A stretch of 64,000 nt of DNA from Ypsolopha sequella. Lineage: Eukaryota > Arthropoda > Insecta > Lepidoptera > Ypsolophidae. Positions 32,906 through 44,721 of the stretch are shown here, piece by piece; position 1 is the first letter of the stretch; each line of letters starts with the position of its first letter. The stretch lies in NCBI GenBank assembly GCA_934047225.1, contig OW203991.1:3100001-3164000 (forward strand), given 5' to 3'. A model generated the notes under the pieces. The model was not told the DNA's origin. It made no database searches and was given only the letters and a program-made list of their open reading frames with translations. The translations under genes and the position numbers were made by a program.

Positions 32906-34388
32906 AACCGTCACTTGTTTAGTACATTATATGTAGAACCAAGTAATATTTAGATTAGCTCAAAAAAGTCGGATATATCGGATCTCGAAAAATCTCTAGA
33001 TACGGCCTTTCAGCTTGGTGCCCTCGATATATTCATGTATGGAAGATCATTTTGAAACTATTATGGAAGTATCAGAGTATTCTGCTAAACAACTTGATCC
33101 CTTGTTCGACGTAATTATCTGTATAGCCGTAGTGAATGACGACAGAACGTGGCAAATGTTCACAGAAAACAGTCAGAGATTTCATAGAAGTGGCGACTTT
33201 AATCCCAAAATGGGCGGCGTTTCACAAATGTAACCCTTTTGGTTGTAATATATTTGCTCTTAATAAATTTTATTCGTATACGTAGAGTTTTAGGGTTCCG
33301 CCAAAGAAATGCTTGTGGTGTCTGTCTATCCGCAATGTAATTCAAGACAGTTAGATCAATTGAGCTGAAATTTTAGTATGTAGATAGAAAATCAGTGAAT
33401 CTGGGATGCCAAGGAAAATACGTAGTCTTGGATTGCGTTACATTTAGAGTTTTTTAGATGAACAAAATGGAATGTAGCTGTTAATTAATCAATCGGTTTC
33501 CCAATATTTCATATTTACCCATTATTTTTCCTTTGAACATCAGTCGAAAAATGACTCGAATTTTTCCGAGCTATGCTGGTACCTAGTCTCCAGTATGAAT
33601 TTGGTTGCATAAGTTAAAGTCACATTGAAATTAATACAAAGCTGTAAGGTTGAATAAATTACCCTTAGTGCATTTTACTTTTAGCTTAGCTTTTTAATAT
33701 GTAATATTTTTATTATTATAGTGAATTTGTTTTGTGTGATGCTTTATAATTTATTTAAATAAATAATAATAATTAGATTAATTTCCCTAGAAACCTTTTA
33801 CCAATAAAACTGCCCGGTTTTCTTTTCAATCACGGCAATGCGGGCGTAAACTTCTCGGTTCGTAGGTGTTCTACCCAACTGGTCCCAACTCCATCCTGCG
33901 TGACGTTTCTGAAATACCCTCCTAAACCATAATGTTACTTTGACATGCCTTCAATATTGCCTTTTTCATGACACATAATATGTGTCAAACATTGTCAATA
34001 TTGTGCTGGTGGAATATCGACTAACTGGTATTGTTATATTGACAGGTAGGGGGGGTGTAGATCCTTCTCTGTTAAATTGAGTTAATAGTATATAAGTTGC
34101 TATATTCTGGAAATATTCTAGTCTCTAGAATAATATCGGCCGCATTTTGCAAATATTTTCAACACATTAGGCGTGTGGCGGCGGAAGGGGGGGCTTTGGG
34201 ACCCATGCCCCCCCAATAATAAAACAAAATAATAGATAACGTAAAAAAATATATATGATTAAGCCCCCCCTAGTACATATTCGTTCCGCGATGCGTGTGG
34301 ACTCGTACTTGGGCGTTTTCAGAGAAGCCACTGCACGATACCTTCAAATCCTGGTTTTCAAAATTTGGAGATGGCAACCCTATAGTTT
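32906..34388. other. Unassigned, no supported gene
   Basis: The frame at 33015-33233 has no recognisable domain. 33285-33440 looks like a diverged transposon end (GGGTTCCGCC). C-rich CCCCCCC and GGGGGG runs occur at 34048-34280. Confidence 0.4.
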
Positions 34389-34389
34389 A

Positions 34390-34979
34390 AGAGCTAGCGA
34401 CCAAATCGGTCATGTGGCTTCAGCTGTATTGAAACTCCGTTAGCTACTTCCCTGAACAACCTTTTCCGATAATCTTCGTTCTGGCAGGCTGCGGGCGGTG
34501 GGTGCGGGTGTAGTGGGGCGGGGAAAAAAAAGAAAAAAAAAATGTGGGCTCAGCGACTTTATTTTTTCTAGCGACCAAATCGGTCATGTGGCTTCAGCTG
34601 TATTGAAACTCCGTTAGCTACTTCCCTGAACAACCTTTTCCGATAATCTTCGTGCTGGCAGGCAGCGGGCGGTGGGTGCGGGTGTAGTGTGGTGGGGAAA
34701 AAAATGTGGGCTCAGCGACTTTATTTTTTTTTCAAACAGTTGCTCTGTACTCCCTGTGCACCCAAAAAAAAATTTAAATCGATCGGGTGGTGGGAAAGGG
34801 TTGCCAGCGTTAATTAAAAGTACACACATTTTTTTTCATTTTTTTCCCCACCACACTACACCCGCACCCACCGCCCGCTGCCTGCCAGCACGAAGATTAT
34901 CGGAAAAGGTTGTTCAGGGAAGTAGCTAACGGAGTTTCAATACAGCTGAAGCCACATGACCGATTTGGTCGCTAGCTCT
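34390..34979. mobile_element. Inverted-repeat element with one end duplicated
   Basis: A block starting AGCGACCAAATCGGTCATGT occurs at 34396 and again at 34569 (173-bp spacing), and inverted at about 34831-34974. The outermost words are AGAGCTAGCGACC and GGTCGCTAGCTCT. The palindrome makes the opposing frames at 34614-34829 and 34672-34929 share a C-terminus, which shows they are not genes. Confidence 0.78.
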
Positions 34980-35230
34980 CCGTCTACTAGTTTAAACGGT
35001 TCATACAAATGTATGGCGTCCGGAATCGTCATCGCATTTTATCGTGTCGTGCGGTGGCTCCTCTGAAAGTGTTACGTTGTGCCCTTTGTCTTACGTTTAC
35101 ATTCTATATTTACATAGCGTACAGGTCGCGGCACGAGTTTTGACCTCTCGGCGAAAGTGGTGGGGGACTAGCGCATGTGTTCATTCGTGCACAAAATTAC
35201 TAGGCGCGATAGCAGCTTTAAGGTTAGACG

Positions 35231-35598
35231 TCAGTAACTGAGCGCAAAGTGCTTAACTTAACTTTGTTTTTCTTGTTTAGAAATTTAAAATTGAAAAAGC
35301 ATTTTGATCTGTGTCATTTGACGCCAATAGTTCAGTATTAGTGAGGTTTATAAAGCAAGAGTTTGAAATTGTATACACAATTAGTCACGATCTCCTCAAA
35401 ACAAACTTAAAATGCTGTTTTAACTTTGTTTGGACCAGATCATGACTAAATTGTGCATTCAATTTCAAACTCATGCTTTATAAACCTCACTAATGCTGAA
35501 CTGTTGGCGTCAACTGCCACATACCAAAATGTTTTCAATTTTTAGCTTTTAAACAAGAAATACAAAGTAAAGTTATGCACTTTGCACTAAACTACTGA
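35231..35598. mobile_element. Foldback element, about 170-bp arms
   Basis: Near-perfect hairpin: TCAGTAACTGAGCGCAAAGT at the left pairs with ACTTTGCACTAAACTACTGA at the right, continuing through TATAAAGC and CTCACTAAT words. The centre is near 35415. Confidence 0.82.
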
Positions 35599-36039
35599 GG
35601 CTTAAACCTTAATGTCTTTTTATTATTATTTTTATTGCAAATAGATTAGTTATTAAATCGATACTTTGCATTAAATAGTAATTACGTAGATATATTATCT
35701 AGTTTGTCACTAATCGCCTACACTACACCCCGCCTACAAGATAGCAAATAGTCTTCCGCATTACAAAAAATTGTGAATAGTTTTTGAGGAACCACAATAA
35801 GAACTGTTTTGCTTTAGCTTGTTTCTCTTCTAAACGTAGTTCTAAAATATTTGTCTCAATAGTTTTTGGGCATCCGACCGTTGTCGAGGACAGTGCAGCG
35901 ATCTCCTGTGATCAATTTGGTTGTACTACCTACCTAAATTTAATATTTTAGGATCTTTATATAGACAGGATTCTTCGTACTGATGGATGTAATAGTATTT
36001 AGGTTTGCTGATAATATCCAAAACCTGGACTATGATGCA
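35599..36039. other. Unassigned
   Basis: AT-rich; no repeat or coding support. Confidence 0.4.
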
Positions 36040-36370
36040 AAGAGATAGTGAGAGAGTAGAAGCGTTTGAGGTGTAGTGTTGGCGGAGAATGGAAAGGAGA
36101 AGTTGGACCGAAAGAGTCACAAATGAAGAAGTTCTAAGAAGAGTAGGAGAGAGGAGAAGGATTATAGAAACAATAGAGAATAGGAGAGGAAAGATGGTCA
36201 GACACGTACTAAGACACGACAACTTTATAACAAACATAATGTAGAGGGAAGATTAGAAGGAAGAGAGGAAGACCAAGGAGGAGCTAAAGAAAAGGAAAGT
36301 CGTTTCTTACCAAGAACTGAGGGAGTTGGCGATGAGCAAAACTCAATGAAGAGTGCTACACAGACAAGAG
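36040..36370 (+). pseudogene. Decayed LINE reverse-transcriptase C-terminal region
   Basis: Conceptual translation gives RVEAFEV-stop-CWRRME, then SWTERVTNEEVLRRVGERR, then GKMVRHVLRHDN and EGRLEGRRGRPR. This is the typical C-terminal part of a non-LTR retrotransposon polyprotein, with at least one in-frame stop and later frame changes. The GC-poor, purine-rich text gives long minus frames that are artefacts. Confidence 0.72.
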
Positions 36371-36520
36371 CCAAGGATGATATTCAGAACTAAAGGCTCA
36401 TGTACACACCGCCGGATGGCGCGGAACAGTAAGTATGGTACAGACAGAACATGCTCCATACAACGATATGTACTCGCATTTCAAACGGCAAAGAGAATTT
36501 TTCATAGTATTCCTCTAACA

Positions 36521-36876
36521 GGTGGTAGAGCTGATGCCGGGCTCGACTGTGGAGGTACCACCATCTTACTTGGTGACTCCCTCGAAATTATTCGGGGGAG
36601 AGTAAGAGGAAAGCTCATAGGCAAAAAACCAGGAGGCCCACCATGCCTGGGACCGATGGATGGCGGTATATCTATCCCTAATAGCCGGGTCTTATATGGA
36701 ACACACTGGCGACGGGCAGCGGCGTCACTGGTGCGAGGGTTCCAGCACCGCGCTCACCAACTCGCCTGCCCAGCGTGTGTGAGTATGGGCAATTCTTCCA
36801 GGATGACCGCCGGGAGTGGCAAAGTCCTGGAAAGGCTTATGTCCAGCAGTGGACGAACTAGGCTGATGGATGGATG
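36521..36876 (+). repeat. Interspersed repeat R3, copy 2
   Basis: Same family as 29921-30270, with GCTTATGTCCAGCAGTGGAC near the end and a (GGAT)n tail at 36868-36880. The 204-residue frame at 36353-36967 runs through it and is not a gene. Confidence 0.8.
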
Positions 36877-37054
36877 GATGGATTCCTCTTATGTGCATAT
36901 TATTCCTCTTACCAATGTACACACGTTTCCTGTAGTGAAATATCAGTATATTTTTTATAGTAACTGATTAATTAGTTTTAGCAAAGCACAAACATTTTTG
37001 AATATATTTGACAGTGCACACTCGGAAACACCACTCAATAAAACTCCGTCTTGG

Positions 37055-37196
37055 ATATATAGGATGTTAAGATGAAGTTACGGAAGCCGGAAACTGGTGC
37101 CTTTTTTCGGTGATTGGTGGTTTTTTTCGCGATTCGAGGGTTGGCTCTTTAGTAAAAGTTTCGGGCTTCCGCAAGTTCATCTTAACATCCTGTATA
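37055..37196. mobile_element. Small MITE
   Basis: ATATAGGATGTTAAGATGAA at the left pairs with TTCATCTTAACATCCTGTAT at the right. Part of the interior is related to 58800-58850 (GTTGACCCCATAGTAAAAGT type). Confidence 0.7.
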
Positions 37197-37419
37197 TGTT
37201 GTGGTGGCAGTATGTTGTTATTTTTGTATAAATAAAATAAATCTATATTTAGATGTTATCAGGAACAACTGGGTCAGTTTAATTTCACCCGATCATACAT
37301 GTTTTGTTCGATTAGTTAGAGAAACCAGTTAACACATAGTGCTTAGTTGCCCAGTGGTTACCTGGTCATTCTAGTATAATCATGGACTCAGCTCAATCAA
37401 GGGCGATTGTTTATAACCT

Positions 37420-37720
37420 ACTAGCTTTTGCTCGCAGCTTCGTCCGCGTGGATATAGTTTTTATGATTGGCCTTATATTTCAAAAGTGACAGATATTGTG
37501 TAACAGACAGATGTCAAAAGTGACAGATGTCAAAATTGTCAGATGTCAAGCAAGTTTCCAGATCCCTCGGGACCTATGTTTTTTCCGGGATATAAAGTTC
37601 CCATGTTATTCTCCGTTCTCCACTTTAGCTCTACGCTAAATGTCAAAGAAATCGGCTCAGCTGTTTCAGAGATTATTCCCAGCAGACTTAGAAACCAACA
37701 ACGTTTCCTTTTTAGTATAT
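37420..37720 (+). repeat. Common lepidopteran repeat fragment
   Basis: CTAGCTTTTGCTCGCAGCTT followed by CGTCCGCGTGG, then AATCGGCTCAGCTGTTTCAG: words of a widespread insect repeat. A short relative is at 5830-5860. The frame at 37543-37779 lies in it and is not a gene. Confidence 0.6.
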
Positions 37721-37916
37721 TAGGCTTGTATTCACAGTTCCCTTTGAGCTCGAGTTTAGCACTCTCAAGTGTTAAATAGTATGGAAATAACTCGGCTTAG
37801 TTCGATTCGAGTTCGAACTTTGGGACTCTGAATATCAGCTTTAGTGTAGATGTTACCGCTTGATGGGACAGAAGGTTTTAGCATAGTGTTTAATCGCGCG
37901 CAACGCCACTAGTTAA

Positions 37917-38332
37917 GGCGATATGCGAAAAAAATACGGGTGTTTGTTTTCTGTGTATTTCATGAAATACACGGAAAATTATAATCACTTTCTGGTATAT
38001 GCACCTTGACTATATAATGTTGGGATTTGAAATTGGAAAACATGTTTGGATAAATTTTCGTCGATAGAAATAATTGTTGAAATAAGGTCTTCAAACACAC
38101 TTTTTCTCCTCGTTTGACGAATAGGAACCATATACAGAACTCAAACATATTTTATTAGGTGTGTTTCAACAATATCTATAGATTTCAAATTTGAAGTTTT
38201 GCTAGCTATTTTAGTTTTTTTATAAAAATTATAAAACTTGAATTTTTCGCTTTCGCCCTGAATCCGCCCCTCTCGCGCTGCGCGATTTTTCGCTTGAAGT
38301 GACAGTGACAAAAATAAAATTCGCATAGCCTC
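37917..38332 (-). mobile_element. TTAA element T1', uninterrupted copy
   Basis: TTAA at 37913-37916 and 38333-38336; ends GGCGATATGCG and CGCATAGCCTC. Same element as 21993-22904 without its insert. Confidence 0.88.
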
Positions 38333-38336
38333 TTAA

Positions 38337-39265
38337 ATAACAAGTGCAAGGAGCGTGACGTACTGTTTAATCGCAAAAATATCGTTTCACGCTCCTCGCA
38401 CTTGTGATTCAACCACGTTTCGTCGCGCGCGATTAAACACTATACTACGGGCGCTGGTTACGCTAGAAAACTTCACACTTTTGTCCTTAATTCAATAAAA
38501 AATACAAAGGGATTGCCATAGTTTAGCCAGCTATTCGTCACTAAAAGTAAACTAAACTTTGTTAATCTTTGTATCTTTAAAACAATTTATTATTTATGAA
38601 ATACAGTTAGTGTAACCGAAACGTTGATAAATTTTCGTACAGTTAGACACGTCTTATTCGTAATAATCTGGCAAAATAAATCAAAACAACTCCCTTCTGT
38701 AACGTATTTAGATAGGTATCACGAGTATAATCTCGAGTGTGCCCAAGTGGGACGCCCTATGGCAAGTCTAGACTAGTCTTGTCTTTGCACAATGAGCGCT
38801 AAACGCACGATCTCGACGTCCCAAACAATGCGTCAGCCGATGCGATGTGAGGACAATGCCGAAGTGCGGCTATTAACCCGCTTCTAACCCGCCCATTATC
38901 ACAAGACCCGCTGAGTACCCATTCAGGCCTTCCTCCGTCTAATAGGGGCTTACACACGGTGCGAGGAGGTAGCATGCTGCTAAAAGCATGCGGTTTCATA
39001 CAACATGGTCACAGCCTAACAAAATTCAGACGAGGCTGCTGGTGGGTGTACAGAGTATTCGTTTTGAATATCAAAATATTCTGTAAAAGAATAATCTGGC
39101 AAAAGGTTAAATTGGGACAAGGCTCGAATCATTGCCTATCAATGGCCAACGACTTGACCAGAGAACTACCGGTCTCATACGAATTTTGTTAGTGCTAAAT
39201 AAATATAAGGCGTTGTGTATATTTCAAGCCGTGTTCAAAGTAAAGTTTGCTTTATTAAAAATCCT
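38337..39265. other. Unassigned
   Basis: No supported gene. The frames at 38799-38999 and 38959-39192 show no domain. Confidence 0.4.
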
Positions 39266-39418
39266 AAAAGCCTAGCCAGACAGAAAGCGTGGTGTAGTCG
39301 GGGTGAGATGATATTTTGTTGTTGGCGGGAGATTAATTTCATGGGGCATTTCTGTGTTGCATGCGTCTCCCAGTCACATCGCCACTCATTCCGTCTGGCT
39401 AAGCCTTTAAGGCGCTTT
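39266..39418. mobile_element. Small MITE adjoining a TTAA element
   Basis: AAAAGCCTAGCCAGACAGAA at the left is an imperfect inverse of CCGTCTGGCTAAGCCTTT at the right. It directly abuts the next element. Confidence 0.6.
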
Positions 39419-39420
39419 TT

Positions 39421-39821
39421 CCGGCGTCATCCGAAAATTAATCTTATTGATAACGATATTTCTTTTAAATGAGGTGATTAAAAATTATGAAAAAGAAATA
39501 GTGTTATTTAAAGTATAAGGAAAGAAATTGATTTCTGAAAATTATTCTTGCGTTAAAAGAACAGTATGAAAATATTGTTCAAAGTCAAGCTGTTTTTAGA
39601 CTAAAATTAAGTAAAATTGGTTATTTCTTTGAAACCACTAATGGGATTTTTTTCCGTCCATCGCGTCCATGTGAAAATTATTATTTTCTCCTTTTTTGCG
39701 CTATCCGGAGACCCAGCGACGTCGTAATTGCAGTGCGCACTGATATGAACGTTATTTCAATATAGTTTCTGTCGATATTTGTACCGACACAAATCGACTC
39801 AAGTTCGTTTGTGACTGCCCC
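39421..39821 (+). mobile_element. TTAA element T2, second full copy
   Basis: TTAA at 39417-39420 and 39822-39825; starts GGCGCTTTTTCCGGCGTC, ends GTGACTGCCCC. It follows 22909-23385 but lacks about 70 interior bases. Confidence 0.85.
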
Positions 39822-39825
39822 TTAA

Positions 39826-40235
39826 GGGGCTCCACAATGCTAAACATCAGTTTTGCATTGGATTCAGTCCCGTCAATGTAGATAGTAAAATTTTGAAAAA
39901 AATATGGCATGTTTTTTGACTCAAGACAATTATAAATTACACTTTATGAATAAACATACTTTCAATCTTCTTTTAATTATAATACTTTTAAAAAAGCATG
40001 AATTTAACGAAAAAAGCGATTCAGTTTCCATATTTCGAAACCGACTGAAACGAAACCAACACACGCAGATAGAAAAAACATCATTATTACATGAAGAAAT
40101 TATAGTTATTGTCCTAATGTAGCTGCGATTTTAAAATAACTGAAGTTTTGCGTGCGCGGCATCTGATTAGAGCAGGATAGACAGTTAAAAACAAAAGCGT
40201 TAGAGCAGGACTGAATTTTAGCATTGTGTAGCCCC
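39826..40235 (+). mobile_element. TTAA element T5
   Basis: Terminal inverted repeat GGGGCTCCACAATGCTAAA and TTTAGCATTGTGTAGCCCC. Flanked by TTAA at 39822-39825 (shared with the preceding element) and 40236-40239. No transposase. Confidence 0.88.
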
Positions 40236-40239
40236 TTAA

Positions 40240-41016
40240 GTACTGATAAATAGACGAAACGAGTAGCAAGCTTTTAAAGCATCGTGTAAACTAGCCTTAC
40301 TACAAGCACAAAACTTTTGTGCTGCAAGCCGCACGGGCCGAGGTGGATCAACTTTTATTAGCTATTCAGCCGTCGTCGTGAAAAAGGGTTGCACCGTTAT
40401 ATTCGGGAAAGTATAGCAGTTTCTCTTCACAAATAAACAAATAGTATTTGCTCGTGTACCTGGCGTTATGTTATTCTTACCCCCGAATAACAGGAAGCAG
40501 ATGGGAATGTTTTGTGCTTGGGCAAAAAAGCGGCGCCGTTTGGGATGAGCAAACATCCGACTCGAGAAATGGGAATGCTTTCAAAGTGTTGTTACTTTGT
40601 GAATGCTGTTTTTTTGTTAAGGATTCTTGTTACTTTTCGGACTACTTCTGGCGTGGTTTCTGTCTCTGTGTCTCTTTTTAGGGTCCCGTGTCTCAAAATG
40701 AAAAAAAAAACGGAATCCTTATAGCAAGCTGGCCAATAGATTTTCTAAGTGAGCAAAATTTCTTAGACTGTGGCGGCGCCGGGCCACCACTACTACCATA
40801 TACATAAGGTAATTTATACACAAAAAGACATTATATGCTTTAATTTACTTTATTTGTAAATTAAATAACATATTTCTTTTTATTGAATGTGAGCTGTGAA
40901 GTGGTTTTCCTGATAGTAATTTGTCCGAATTGTTTGACCGAAGTGCTGGCGGGCAAATTCAAATGCCTTGGCGGGCCACTTCGTGGCCCGCGTGCCTGGG
41001 TTTGGCCGGCCTTGCC
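40240..41016. other. No supported gene
   Basis: Overlapping frames at 40448-40724 have no domain. 40965-41000 (GGCGGGCCACTTCGTGGCCC) is a hairpin common in insect repeats. Confidence 0.4.
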
Positions 41017-41295
41017 TTATAGGATCACTTTGTTGTCCGTCTGTGTCTGTCTGTCAATACCCGTTTGCTCGGGCCTCGTATGAGATATCAAGTTGAAACT
41101 GAAACCTTCTATAAAAGTGCTGTAAAAAAAAAAACAGGTTTCTAACCAACTCGACGCGAAAAAAAGTTATTTCACTCTACATAATCAATTTCATACACGT
41201 TTGCTCACTATGAAAACCTATAGGGCACTTCCGGTTGACTTGGAAACTTGAAATTTCGTTTGCAGGTAGGTCTAAGCACACACATGAGAAAAATC
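41017..41295 (+). repeat. Interspersed repeat R1, copy 2
   Basis: Direct match to 20358-20655. Confidence 0.8.
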
Positions 41296-41376
41296 TGAAA
41301 ATTACAAATATTTAATTTCAATTCAATGTCAATCATATTTGAACTTGTTGATTCTGATCGACCGACGTTCACTTAA

Positions 41377-41574
41377 GAGCGTTTCACAGCTGGATTGTGA
41401 AAAATCCGCCTTTTTTTAAATAATCGAAACATACTCAATAGTTATTCAAGAAAACCTCATTACCTATGTATTTTGTATGCTGCCATTACAAAGTTTTCAT
41501 TTCAAATTTTGAATTTGATTGTTCTGTTGCGATTAATTAGAAAAAGGCGGATTTTTCACAATCAGGCTGCGCTC
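41377..41574. mobile_element. TTAA element T6, 198-bp palindrome
   Basis: TTAA at 41373-41376 and 41575-41578. Both arms contain GATTGTGAAAAATCCGCCTT in inverted orientation; the first ten bases match less well. Confidence 0.83.
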
Positions 41575-41590
41575 TTAACAGAGAGCTATT

Positions 41591-41756
41591 AAAGCCGATT
41601 CTGAAGGCTTTAATTTTAGTTTTAGTGCTGTCAAAACTAAATATTCTTCGATACAAAATGGTCCTTAAGAGTTAGGATTAGAAGCTAAATTTCTTTGGAA
41701 AATTTAAAGCTTTGACAGCACTAAAACTAAAATTAAAGCCTTCAGAATTGGCTTTA
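41591..41756. mobile_element. MITE family M4, copy 1
   Basis: AAAGCCGATTCTGAAGGCTT paired with AAAGCCTTCAGAATTGGCTT read inverted, and inner TTTTAGTGCTG / CAGCACTAAAA words. Second copy at 46608-46771. Confidence 0.85.
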
Positions 41757-42514
41757 TCAGTTACTTGCGCTAAATATAGTCGCTCCAGTTAAAATATTTG
41801 CAGATAATTTTCGAGTAGGTATAAGACGTCGAAGGCAGCAGTCCCCAGCAGGAAATAGTCTTCTCGGCTGGCTGCCTGTCGCGCTCCGGCAGCCGAGCAT
41901 CGATTACATGTCACCTGCCACTTGACACCACCTGGGGTCTTGCAGCTACCTGGCGAGCTTCTGAGCTTTCGTCTATTTACTAGTAGTTCGCCCCGAACTG
42001 TGAACTCGCGATGATTCGATCTTGACCGATTTCGCTCATGTTCGAACTTAAAAATTCTTATACTCGGTTAACAAATTTCGTGACGTTCCGATCAACGATA
42101 CTCGAGTTATCGTCGGACAACCATTCATACATACATACATACATACAAACGCCGGATGGTTCTAGTAGGCTCGGAAAACTTTGTTCGCTTTGCTCACTCG
42201 TTCAATCAACGCTTAGCTAGACCAAACGGCTATACCCCTTGGTATATATATCATAGAATTTGGACTGTAAGTTTCCTGTATGAGAAATAATTTAAAAAGG
42301 GATTTTTAGGAAATTTGAACAACACAAATATGATACAAATCGAATTTTTGCATCTCTACATTTAAATATACCTAAAAATGTTGCCATTTCACGTCGCACA
42401 TATCGTTGTACGAATAAACCAGCCCATATCCCAATCAGACCAGTAATTTTAGTAAGAATCCGAAGGTAGCTTTTGATCGAAAACGTTTTACGTTGCTCCC
42501 ATCTGTCGACCCTT
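41757..42514. other. Unassigned, with simple repeat
   Basis: 42124-42150 is a (CATA)n microsatellite within a likely retroposon tail. 42214-42310 resembles 17947-18060. No gene. Confidence 0.45.
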
Positions 42515-42518
42515 TAAG

Positions 42519-42932
42519 GCGCTACGTAAATGTTTTAGCGGCCCATATGCGAAAAAACCCTCAGTGCGAGTTGGACGGATTCGTGGAAAAGTAGCAAAAA
42601 GTCGGTTTTTTATTAATATAAAATGTACTAAGCTATTTGGTCTAAAAGATTTTCAAGGAGACTTTACAAATACATAATATCCACATTTTGAATGCAATTG
42701 CACAATGAAATTAGTTAGGATTTCAGAATTACACGAAAAAAAAAACAATTTAGAGGTCTTTTCGGAATTAAATTCTATCGAGAAAATTTCATCCAATCGC
42801 GTTTTTCTTCAATGAGAATCTTAATCAAATACTCAATAAACATAAATGTTACAATGGGTAAACCCAAAAATGATATACGTAGATGACGTTATAGTGGAGT
42901 AAAAAAAAAAACATTTTCTTTTTTGTATCGCC
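42519..42932 (-). mobile_element. TTAA element T1, reverse copy
   Basis: TTAA at 42515-42518 and 42933-42936. It contains CATATGCGAAAAAACCCTCA and GTGGAAAAGTAGCAAAAAGT, the reverse complement of the other T1 copies. Confidence 0.87.
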
Positions 42933-43248
42933 TTAAATGGTGGCAGGTGTTTTACTTATTAAATTATTGTTGATAATATTATGTTTCGTAATAGTCCGGG
43001 ACATGTGCAGAATTCTTTTAAGTACAATAACTTTGTTCACTAACATACCACAGTGATATTACCACCTATCTCTAGTCTGGGGACAAGATAATGAATGTTC
43101 GTAAATGAGATGAACGAATGAATAAGCACTTTATTGCACACAAATAAATGAAATTAAATTTTATTGTGTTAAAACATGGGTTTGGGCACATTTAGCGGTT
43201 GTTGTTGCTTAAATCTAGATCTCCATGTTTTACCTTTTCAGGTGTATA

Positions 43249-43840
43249 CACATACATATTTATAGGCATATACAACTAACATGCACTATTAAGACTGGGC
43301 CTATAACTATTCTCAAGTTTATATTCACCTTATTAAGGATATTATGCCTTAAAGTCTAAATATTCTTTAATGGAATAGAAACAGTTGTCTACAAGATATT
43401 TACATGTGTTTCTTAAAACTATTGCGTGGTTTTTCTTATACACATACATATTTATAGGCATATAAAACTAACATGCACTATTAAGACTGGGCCTATAACT
43501 ATTCTCAAGTTTATATTCACCTTATTAAGGATATTATGCCTTAAAGTCTAAATATTCTTTAATGGAATAGAAACAGTTGTCTACAAGATATTTACATGTG
43601 TTTCTTAAAACTATTGCGTGGTTTTTCTTTAAACACATCACACATACATATTTATAGGCATATAAAACTAACATGCACTATTAAGACTGGGCCTATAACT
43701 ATTCTCAAGTTTATATTCACCTTATTAAGGATATTATGCCTTAAAGTCTAAATATTCTTTAATGGAATAGAAACAGTTGTCTACAAGATATTTACATGTG
43801 TTTCTTAAAACTATTGCGTGGTTTTTCTTTAAACACATCA
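43249..43840. repeat. Three-copy tandem repeat, 192-200 bp unit
   Basis: CACATACATATTTATAGGCA starts units at 43249, 43441 and 43641. Copies are almost identical; the second differs by an extra AAACACATCA at its end. No coding content. Confidence 0.93.
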
Positions 43841-43862
43841 GGTAGCTTATTAATAATTATTA

Positions 43863-44128
43863 TACAAGGTGACTTTTCGATCATCGTCCAAATTCATACT
43901 GGAGGCTTGATAAGTGATCAGTATCTTGCATCAGTAACAATTTTTGTGAAATTCGTATAATGAAATTTCGGCTTCCCATATAAATTCAGTTCCAGTCCCG
44001 AGTGAATCACTATGGGGAGTCGAAATTTCATTTTACGAATTTCACCAAAATTGTTACTGATGCATGATACTGATCACTTACCAAGCCACCAGTATGAATT
44101 TGGACGATGTTCAAAAAGTCACCTTGTA
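43863..44128. mobile_element. Foldback element
   Basis: TACAAGGTGACTTTT and AAAAGTCACCTTGTA ends; arms of over 100 bp share ATCGTCCAAATTCATACTGG and AATTTCRTTTTACGAATTTC-like words inverted. Confidence 0.82.
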
Positions 44129-44717
44129 TATATTTATGCACATAATGTAACTATTTTTTGATGTTAGAGTTAGCCTTATGTAAGGCTGATGTAATTTATT
44201 TTGATGTTGTGAGCGTAACATACGTTTAGATACACACAAAGAACAGATAGAAGGCAAGGGCGGACTTATTCCTAAAAGAAATTTCTTCCAGTCAATCTTG
44301 GGAAAACATAAAAACATTTTTAACTTGGAAATTTAACCTAATCAGTGCATAACATTATGTAAAAGTTGTCTAATATTTTTACAAGTAGACAACTTTCCTT
44401 CTAAGCAAAACCGAATAAAATCAATACTGGTGTAAAATTTCGTTGACTGATTTCTAATATTTGATTTGGCTCAACAAACAGTCTTGAAATCCTATTACAG
44501 AACGGCGTGCAACCAAGAATGGTATATTATTTCTTTGCGGTTGTCGTATCGGTTTCAGTAGACAATCCGAACGACTTACCTTACGGGGCTGGCCAGTTGT
44601 TATGTAGACATAGAACCTTTATAAGTCTCTTTGTTGTGCCGCATGTAAAATATAAAGTCATACATTTTCAATACCTTAGTCTTAGTGGACGGAGTTGCCT
44701 TTCTATATAATCTTATA
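44129..44717. other. Unassigned
   Basis: No repeat partner or coding support. Confidence 0.4.
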
Positions 44718-44721
44718 TTAC

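Noticed and set aside
33015..33233. 72-codon frame as a small gene
   Set aside because: No domain, no splice context and no sign of conservation; such frames are expected by chance.
34614..34929. Pair of frames with the same C-terminal peptide
   Set aside because: They are the two arms of one inverted repeat read on opposite strands.
36353..36967. 204-codon frame as a host gene
   Set aside because: Most of it is interspersed repeat R3, which also occurs at 29921-30270, and the start lies in LINE-derived text.
42124..42150. Telomere-like or centromere-like repeat
   Set aside because: It is a short (CATA)n microsatellite, not the TTAGG telomere repeat of insects.
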